DNA of 10,881 nucleotides, from positions 1-10,881 of the forward strand of contig JAJDBO010000347.1 in assembly GCA_029261305.1 (NCBI GenBank), given 5' to 3'. The translations under genes were made by a program, and so were the position numbers. Below are positions 7,387-10,881 of the stretch, in pieces. Under the pieces are notes generated by a model. It made no database searches, was not told where the DNA came from, and saw only the letters and a list, made by a program, of their open reading frames with translations. The stretch is from Nitrospirales bacterium. GTDB lineage: Bacteria > Nitrospirota > Nitrospiria > Nitrospirales > UBA8639. How positions within the stretch are numbered: position 1 is the first letter of the stretch; the number at the start of each line of letters is the position of its first letter.

Positions 7387-8724
7387 TCACACGCCTACGG
7401 TCAAATATTTTTCAACTTGGATCTGCTCATGATGAGCATCTAACAATGTTCGAATCGATCGATCAGGGTCTCCGTATGAAGGACATGCCAGATCGATCAT
7501 AAAAGGCACGGGATATGGCAGATGGTCTGCACTCACAATCACTTTAATTTTGGGTTTGAGTAAATTTGACGGATCGGTCATCACTACGATTCCCCATTCT
7601 CCCGTGGCAAGTTCGACTAAACTGCCGAGAGGATAGACGCCCAAACTTTGAATGAGGCGTTCAATGGGGCGAAGAGGAAATCGACCACCTTTCGCTTCCT
7701 GATAGAGTTCCTTCAGAACCAAGGCCGATGAACGCGCAGGTCCCATCCCCCAATTACTCGTATGTTTGTCAAATTGATCAACCAGCCCCACCACTTGACC
7801 AAGCAAGGAAAGCCCCTCCCCCTGTAAGCCATGCGGCGACCCAGATCCATCTATTCGCTCATGATGTTCCAGAATGATCTGATGAATTTCTGGGGAAAGG
7901 TTTTGACTGGATTTGACAATCGCGTGCCCCAGCTCAGAATGTTTGACCAACAACTGTCGATCAGTGTCTCCAGCATTTTTTCTATTTCGAACCAAGTTGT
8001 TAGGCAGTCGCACGTATCCAATATCATGTAGCAAGGCACCCATTGCCAAAGTCTGTAACGTGTCGTGTTCTAGGCCCAGCTCGACACCCAGGAGGGCTGA
8101 AAGTGCGCACACATCCACCACATGACTGTAAATATATTTATCAACGGTCGAAAGATTCTGAATAAGCACTAGCTGGGGAAGAGCTTGTGGATCATCCACG
8201 ACGCTTTGCACAATATCATGGGTCGTTTGTTCAAGAAGAGGATTATTCAGAGGCTCGCCGGAGAATACCCCCTCAAACACCTGCTCTACCGACTGGACCG
8301 CAGCATCACGAACCTGCCGCGCCGCTTGTTCTGATGACATTTTTTGGCCTTCGGATGTTGGAGCACTCTTCTCCTGCACTTCCCAAATGGGAGATGGACT
8401 GGAATCAACCCCATCATTCCGGGCATCTTCGATGTCAGGTTCCCCCTCCCCACGGGTAGCATCCTTCCCACTCTCATTCCCTATCAGTGCAGGAGTTGAG
8501 GACGCACTCACACCCGATTCATCGGAATCGAGACATTCATCACTTGGCCCTTTGGAGGTATCAATGACGACAAATCGAACATTTGAATTTCGTAACTTTT
8601 CGATTTCACCTTCATCTTTAATGAATCGATGGTGAAGCAAAAATGGTGTATTCCACCAACTTTGATCCATACCAATGAGGTACATGCCAGGTCTGAGATG
8701 ATCAAGTGGAATCTTTTTTTTCAT
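7387..8724 (-). CDS. HD-GYP domain protein with DUF3391-like N-terminus and altered GYP motif
   Basis: A 445-residue cytoplasmic protein of the family that hydrolyses or senses cyclic-di-GMP. An N-terminal module (1-58, KIPLDHLRPGMYLIGMDQSW) resembles DUF3391, then comes a polar, Asp/Ser/Glu-rich linker (60-130). The HD domain spans about 195-350: H201 (HVVDV), HDIG (233-236), HSELGH (262-267), HHERIDGSG (287-295) and LVDQFD (314-319). The GYP triplet is changed: the motif reads GSP (295-297) instead of GYP, while the metal-ligand histidines and aspartates appear kept. It may therefore be an active phosphodiesterase with altered ligand contacts or a c-di-GMP receptor; sequence alone cannot decide. 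A C-terminal extension (about 360-445) follows. The ATG at 8722-8724 begins a lysine-rich MKKKIPL and fits the domain start, but no Shine-Dalgarno precedes it. An imperfect palindrome lies 15 bases upstream. Confidence 0.9.
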   Translation of the reverse strand: MKKKIPLDHLRPGMYLIGMDQSWWNTPFLLHHRFIKDEGEIEKLRNSNVRFVVIDTSKGPSDECLDSDESGVSASSTPALIGNESGKDATRGEGEPDIEDARNDGVDSSPSPIWEVQEKSAPTSEGQKMSSEQAARQVRDAAVQSVEQVFEGVFSGEPLNNPLLEQTTHDIVQSVVDDPQALPQLVLIQNLSTVDKYIYSHVVDVCALSALLGVELGLEHDTLQTLAMGALLHDIGYVRLPNNLVRNRKNAGDTDRQLLVKHSELGHAIVKSSQNLSPEIHQIILEHHERIDGSGSPHGLQGEGLSLLGQVVGLVDQFDKHTSNWGMGPARSSALVLKELYQEAKGGRFPLRPIERLIQSLGVYPLGSLVELATGEWGIVVMTDPSNLLKPKIKVIVSADHLPYPVPFMIDLACPSYGDPDRSIRTLLDAHHEQIQVEKYLTVGV

Positions 8725-8969
8725 GGTGCAAGGAATAAAGGGTCAAGACCCAACAATGTATCGAAGCGATATCCATTGGGCGCAGAGAGGAACCTCATCG
8801 ACCAAACACCGGGACATAACCGGAACGTATGGCCAACAAAATTGGCAGTGCACACTTGGGGCCGAATGGGGCCTAGCATTTGACGTACGGCAACTCATCT
8901 TCGCTGAGAACGTCTGACCTGTCCTCAAACTTCAGTACAGTCCTGGAAACCTTTGAGGCCAACTCGTCT
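8725..8969 (-). other. Gap between STAS and HD-GYP genes
   Basis: These 245 bases hold no convincing gene. A 61-codon TTG-initiated frame on the minus strand matches nothing recognisable. There is a GGGGCC direct repeat near 8859-8874 and the palindrome-like GGGTC-AA-GACCC at 8740-8751. No intrinsic terminator follows the STAS stop, and no clear promoter box pair was identified. Confidence 0.35.
8740..8751 (-). promoter_or_regulatory. Imperfect palindrome just upstream of HD-GYP start
   Basis: GGGTC and GACCC flank a two-base centre (AA on the plus strand) 15 bases upstream of the HD-GYP start codon. It occupies the place where a leader operator or translational control element would act. 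There is no direct evidence for function. Confidence 0.3.
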
Positions 8970-9326
8970 TTACTGTGCGACAGCCGCAGACTGCTCAAAT
9001 GCCGAACATGCCTCTTCAATGGTCGAAAACACCGGGATCATTCGTGGAACATTCGCAAGATCCAAAATTTGCCGAACATAGGACTGTGGATTTACTAAAG
9101 AAATCCGGCCTTCTTTAAGTTTTAGATTTTGGTGCGCCACAACTAATAAACCTAAGGCTGAGCTGTCGACAAAGGAGACTTTTTCAAGATTCAGAATCAC
9201 ATGACGGCATCCCGCTTGTTGCTGCCGATCCATGGCTTCCTTAAACTCTCGACGAGCGGCAAAATCAAATCGCCCACTGATGTCCAACACCGTTGCCGTC
9301 CCGTGCTGTTGTTCTGTCAATTCCAT
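8970..9326 (-). CDS. Single-domain STAS protein, anti-sigma-factor-antagonist type
   Basis: A 118-residue cytoplasmic protein consisting of one STAS domain like SpoIIAA/RsbV. Such proteins are phosphorylated on a conserved serine by an RsbW-type kinase, dephosphorylated by a PP2C enzyme, and in the free form bind and neutralise the kinase or another partner. The phosphosite motif is present as VSFVDSSALGLLV (50-62). The second serine (S56) is the expected acceptor by analogy with SpoIIAA. The rest fits the fold: an N-terminal beta strand with TVLDISGRFDF (12-22) and a C-terminal helix (about 101-115). The start is well supported by AGGGAGGG (9331-9338) four bases upstream of ATG 9324-9326. 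The REC-HATPase protein three genes downstream is the probable kinase partner. A sigma-28-like promoter and a palindrome lie upstream. Confidence 0.93.
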   Translation of the reverse strand: MELTEQQHGTATVLDISGRFDFAARREFKEAMDRQQQAGCRHVILNLEKVSFVDSSALGLLVVAHQNLKLKEGRISLVNPQSYVRQILDLANVPRMIPVFSTIEEACSAFEQSAAVAQ

Positions 9327-9365
9327 GGCACCCTCCCTAGCAGAAAAATGTAAACTTAACGGACC

Positions 9366-9381
9366 TCAATGGCGCCATTGA
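9366..9381. promoter_or_regulatory. 16-bp perfect palindrome, candidate operator
   Basis: TCAATGGCGCCATTGA reads identically on both strands. It lies 40 bases upstream of the STAS start codon and downstream of the sigma-28-like promoter, so a dimeric repressor bound here would block elongation or a nearer promoter. It could also form a stem in the leader RNA. No binding protein can be named. Confidence 0.5.
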
Positions 9382-9473
9382 ATCGTCTCATGGATGGAGC
9401 CCTGGTCCCGTCGAAGATACGAATGTAGCGTTGTCAGTGCGATAAGCGATGATTACTCATTACATCTGACACC

Positions 9474-9491
9474 CCGATAGCGTTTTATCGG
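9474..9491 (-). repeat. 6-bp inverted repeat overlapping the -10 box
   Basis: CCGATA (9474-9479) and TATCGG (9486-9491) pair around six bases. The promoter-distal arm is the core of the sigma-28-like -10 box, so the hairpin would overlap the transcription start. It is too short to call a terminator. Confidence 0.4.
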
Positions 9492-9512
9492 AGTACTAGG
9501 CTGAGATCTTGA
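9485..9512 (-). promoter_or_regulatory. Sigma-28 (FliA)-like promoter upstream of STAS gene
   Basis: On the minus strand TCAAGATC (9505-9512) is followed by 12 bases and TCCGATAA (9485-9492). The -10 box matches 7 of 8 positions of GCCGATAA, while the -35 box matches TAAAGTTT less well (5 of 8). The -10 box and the 12-base spacer equal those of the site at 3188-3215, and both share ACTCCGATAA followed shortly by ACGC. The leader to the STAS start would be about 150 bases. Confidence 0.5.
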
Positions 9513-9560
9513 TGAGGGAATTGAGATTCCGAAGGGTTTGTTAGCAGCAGGATCTTGATG
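9505..9560 (+). repeat. Direct repeat GATCTTGATG, two copies 46 bases apart
   Basis: The 10-mer occurs at 9505-9514 and 9551-9560. One copy overlaps the -35 region of the predicted promoter and the other lies upstream. This is an arrangement seen for activator or repressor sites, but two copies of a 10-mer may also be chance. Confidence 0.35.
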
Positions 9561-9653
9561 CCCTCTAAAAGGCCAATGATTTAATGGGTGGCAACGACCG
9601 GCACCAAGGCAATGCGAAGAGCACAGGTTAGGCTACTCCAACTAAGGTTAACC

Positions 9654-10700
9654 TCAAGAAACCTGCGCTAGCATGGCTGCAGGGATTTCGCTCAATGGCA
9701 AGATTTCATCAACCCCACCGGCTTTGATCGCCTCTTTTGGCATGCCAAACACCACACAAGAGTCTTCATCTTGCGCCATGGTGTATGCCCCTGCTTGTTT
9801 CATCTCTAACATGCCAGCTGCGCCATCATTCCCCATACCAGTAAGGATGACACCTAAACTATTTCTCCCCGCAAATTGGGCAACCGATCGAAACATCACA
9901 TCCACCGAAGGGCGATGCCGATTCACCGGCGGACTTTGATTGATGACCACCTGGTATTTCGCCCCGCTCCGTCGTAATTCCATATGAAAACTTCCAGGAG
10001 CAATTAATGCCTGCCCAGGAATCACGGTATCCCCATCCTCGGCTTCTTTGACCCGTATTTGGCAGATTTGGTCGAGACGTTCAGCGAAATGTTTGGTAAA
10101 CCGCTCCGGCATATGCTGAGTAATAATAATCGGCGGCGTATTGGGCGGCAACACTTCCAATATGTCCCGTAAGGCCTCTGTGCCTCCAGTTGACGCTCCA
10201 ATGGCAATAATCGTATCCGTCGTTTTGAGCATCGCCAATGAGGTCATCGGCTTCCTCGCCTCTGCAGAGTTCCCATGGGTTGACCTTCGAGACCGAACCG
10301 TGGCTTGAGCCGCAGCTTTCACTTTATGAATGAGATCCTGGCCTTGATCCTCCATACCTTGTCGAATATCTAAAGTCGGCTTTGTAGCAAAATCTACGGC
10401 ACCCAACTCCATAGCCTTCAGAGTGGTTTCACAGCCCGCTTGGGTTAACGAACTCACCATGACCACTGGCATCGGATGTCCAGCCATGAGTTTTTCCAAA
10501 AATGTCAATCCATCCATTTTTGGCATTTCCACGTCTAGCGTGAGAACATCAGGATCCAACTCTTTAATTCTCTGACGGGCAATATACGGATCCGGGGCAG
10601 TCCCGACTACCTCAACCTCAGGGTCTTGTGACAATAATTCCGTCAGCACTCCACGAATTAATGCTGAATCATCGACCACCAGCACGCGGATCTTTTTCAT
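9654..10700 (-). CDS. cheB: CheB protein-glutamate methylesterase/glutamine deamidase
   Basis: CheB removes methyl groups from chemoreceptor glutamates and deamidates receptor glutamines; CheA phosphorylates its receiver to activate it. The 348 residues show an N-terminal receiver (4-120) with DD (10-11), phosphoacceptor D56 in [13 protein letters not shown]83/S84 and K107. A linker (about 125-160) precedes the methylesterase domain with the catalytic triad: S170 in IGASTGG, H196 in TQHMPERF and D292 in GMGNDG. The C-terminal [14 protein letters not shown] motif is also intact. Length is normal for the family. I chose the ATG at 10698-10700, which gives [11 protein letters not shown] and has AAAGGAG (10705-10711) four bases upstream. 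An in-frame ATG at 10758-10760 would add 20 residues unlike any CheB and lies in a hairpin. In this window it is separated from cheR by six other genes. Confidence 0.97.
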   Translation of the reverse strand: MKKIRVLVVDDSALIRGVLTELLSQDPEVEVVGTAPDPYIARQRIKELDPDVLTLDVEMPKMDGLTFLEKLMAGHPMPVVMVSSLTQAGCETTLKAMELGAVDFATKPTLDIRQGMEDQGQDLIHKVKAAAQATVRSRRSTHGNSAEARKPMTSLAMLKTTDTIIAIGASTGGTEALRDILEVLPPNTPPIIITQHMPERFTKHFAERLDQICQIRVKEAEDGDTVIPGQALIAPGSFHMELRRSGAKYQVVINQSPPVNRHRPSVDVMFRSVAQFAGRNSLGVILTGMGNDGAAGMLEMKQAGAYTMAQDEDSCVVFGMPKEAIKAGGVDEILPLSEIPAAMLAQVS

Positions 10701-10757
10701 AAGACTCCTTTCGCCTGTTGAGATGCGGTGTTCCATCCCACCATCGGTAACTACATT

Positions 10758-10794
10758 CATGAGTAAGGGAGTTTAGATATCTCCATTACTCATG
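10758..10794 (-). repeat. 14-bp inverted repeat (one mismatch) between upstream gene and cheB
   Basis: The arms 10758-10771 and 10781-10794 pair over 14 positions with one mismatch, around a 9-base loop. On the minus strand the first arm is CATGAGTAATGGAG. It begins at the very base after the stop codon of the upstream gene. No T-run follows, so it is not a classical intrinsic terminator. It could stabilise the 3' end of upstream mRNA, mark an RNA-processing site or be an operator for cheB. Confidence 0.7.
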
Positions 10795-10881
10795 TTAAAA
10801 CAACGTGACATCGCCGCCTTTTTCTTCTTGCACTAATTCATGTTGATAACGCTGTTCTTCTTGCGCAATGGCTTGACGTTG
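10795..10881 (-). CDS. C-terminal end of an unidentified gene, 5' part outside window
   Basis: The last 28 codons of a minus-strand frame are visible, ending QEEKGGDVTLF and TAA at 10795-10797. It is the only minus-strand frame open to the window edge here, the other two being closed. The residues are Gln/Glu-rich and helix-prone (AIAQEEQRYQHELVQEE), as in the tails of chemoreceptors or coiled-coil proteins. Its place next to cheB makes a chemoreceptor or another chemotaxis component possible. The terminal residues do not fit the aromatic-x-x-aromatic pattern of a CheR-tethering pentapeptide. Too little is visible for a name. Confidence 0.6.
   Translation of the reverse strand, partial: QRQAIAQEEQRYQHELVQEEKGGDVTLF

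Larger units (their letters stand above)
9327..9653 (-). other. 327-base gap between cheB and STAS genes, apparently regulatory
   Basis: No ORF with a ribosome site or family resemblance was found. Going in the minus direction it contains a 10-base palindrome AGGTTAACCT that runs into the cheB stop (9645-9654) and two copies of GATCTTGATG 46 bases apart (9551-9560 and 9505-9514). The second copy includes the -35 part of a sigma-28-like promoter. A CCGATA/TATCGG hairpin and a 16-base perfect palindrome follow before the STAS ribosome site. No strong intrinsic terminator for cheB is visible. Confidence 0.5.

Noticed and set aside
8743..8928. 61-codon minus-strand ORF between STAS and HD-GYP genes
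   Set aside because: TTG start, no ribosome site, no recognisable family and Cys/Trp-rich random-looking composition.
10701..10760. Longer cheB start adding 20 residues (MNVVTDGG...)
   Set aside because: The ATG sits in the arm of a hairpin, the extra residues fit no CheB, and the inner ATG has a strong AAAGGAG.
10758..10794. Intrinsic terminator of the gene upstream of cheB
   Set aside because: Strong stem but no downstream T-run; recorded as an inverted repeat instead.

Overview
The window is a compact bacterial signalling locus in which every convincing gene lies on the minus strand, so the transcriptional order runs from high to low coordinates. It encodes chemotaxis adaptation enzymes, a c-di-GMP-type HD-GYP protein, a partner-switch STAS protein with its likely kinase, a large hybrid histidine kinase, a small helix-turn-helix protein and a HEAT-repeat scaffold. 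No rRNA, tRNA, CRISPR array, transposase or phage gene was seen. Base composition looks close to balanced by eye. The mixture of gene families would suit Nitrospirota or a deltaproteobacteria-like lineage, but this is a low-confidence inference from gene style and not from a marker gene.

Layout in the direction of transcription: the last 28 codons of an unidentified gene (10795-10881) are followed by a strong hairpin. Next come cheB (9654-10700, methylesterase) and a 327-base gap holding a sigma-28-like promoter and a 16-base perfect palindrome. Then follow a single-domain STAS protein (8970-9326), a DUF3391-like/HD-GYP protein (7387-8724), a PAS-PAS-HisKA-HATPase-REC-REC-HPt hybrid kinase (4311-7280) and a REC-HATPase protein (3322-4272). 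A second gap has another sigma-28-like promoter of the same layout, and it precedes an excisionase/MerR-like HTH protein (2944-3150). A leader with several inverted repeats precedes a HEAT-repeat protein (792-2732), which overlaps cheR (1-795, cut by the window edge) by ATGA.

How the genes may work together (inference): CheR and CheB set receptor methylation for a chemosensory array whose CheA, CheW and receptors would lie beyond the right edge. The hybrid kinase has a C-terminal HPt domain that could feed the receiver of the REC-HATPase protein. The HATPase part of that protein is of the anti-sigma/RsbW type and could phosphorylate the STAS protein. The HD-GYP protein between them suggests the output also touches c-di-GMP. 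No PP2C phosphatase, which would normally reverse STAS phosphorylation, is present here.

The most notable points are the two matching flagellar-type promoters, the receiver-controlled partner switch without its phosphatase, a 42-base heptamer repeat coding in frame inside a receiver domain, the altered GYP motif of the HD-GYP protein, and the HTH-HEAT-CheR unit behind its own promoter.
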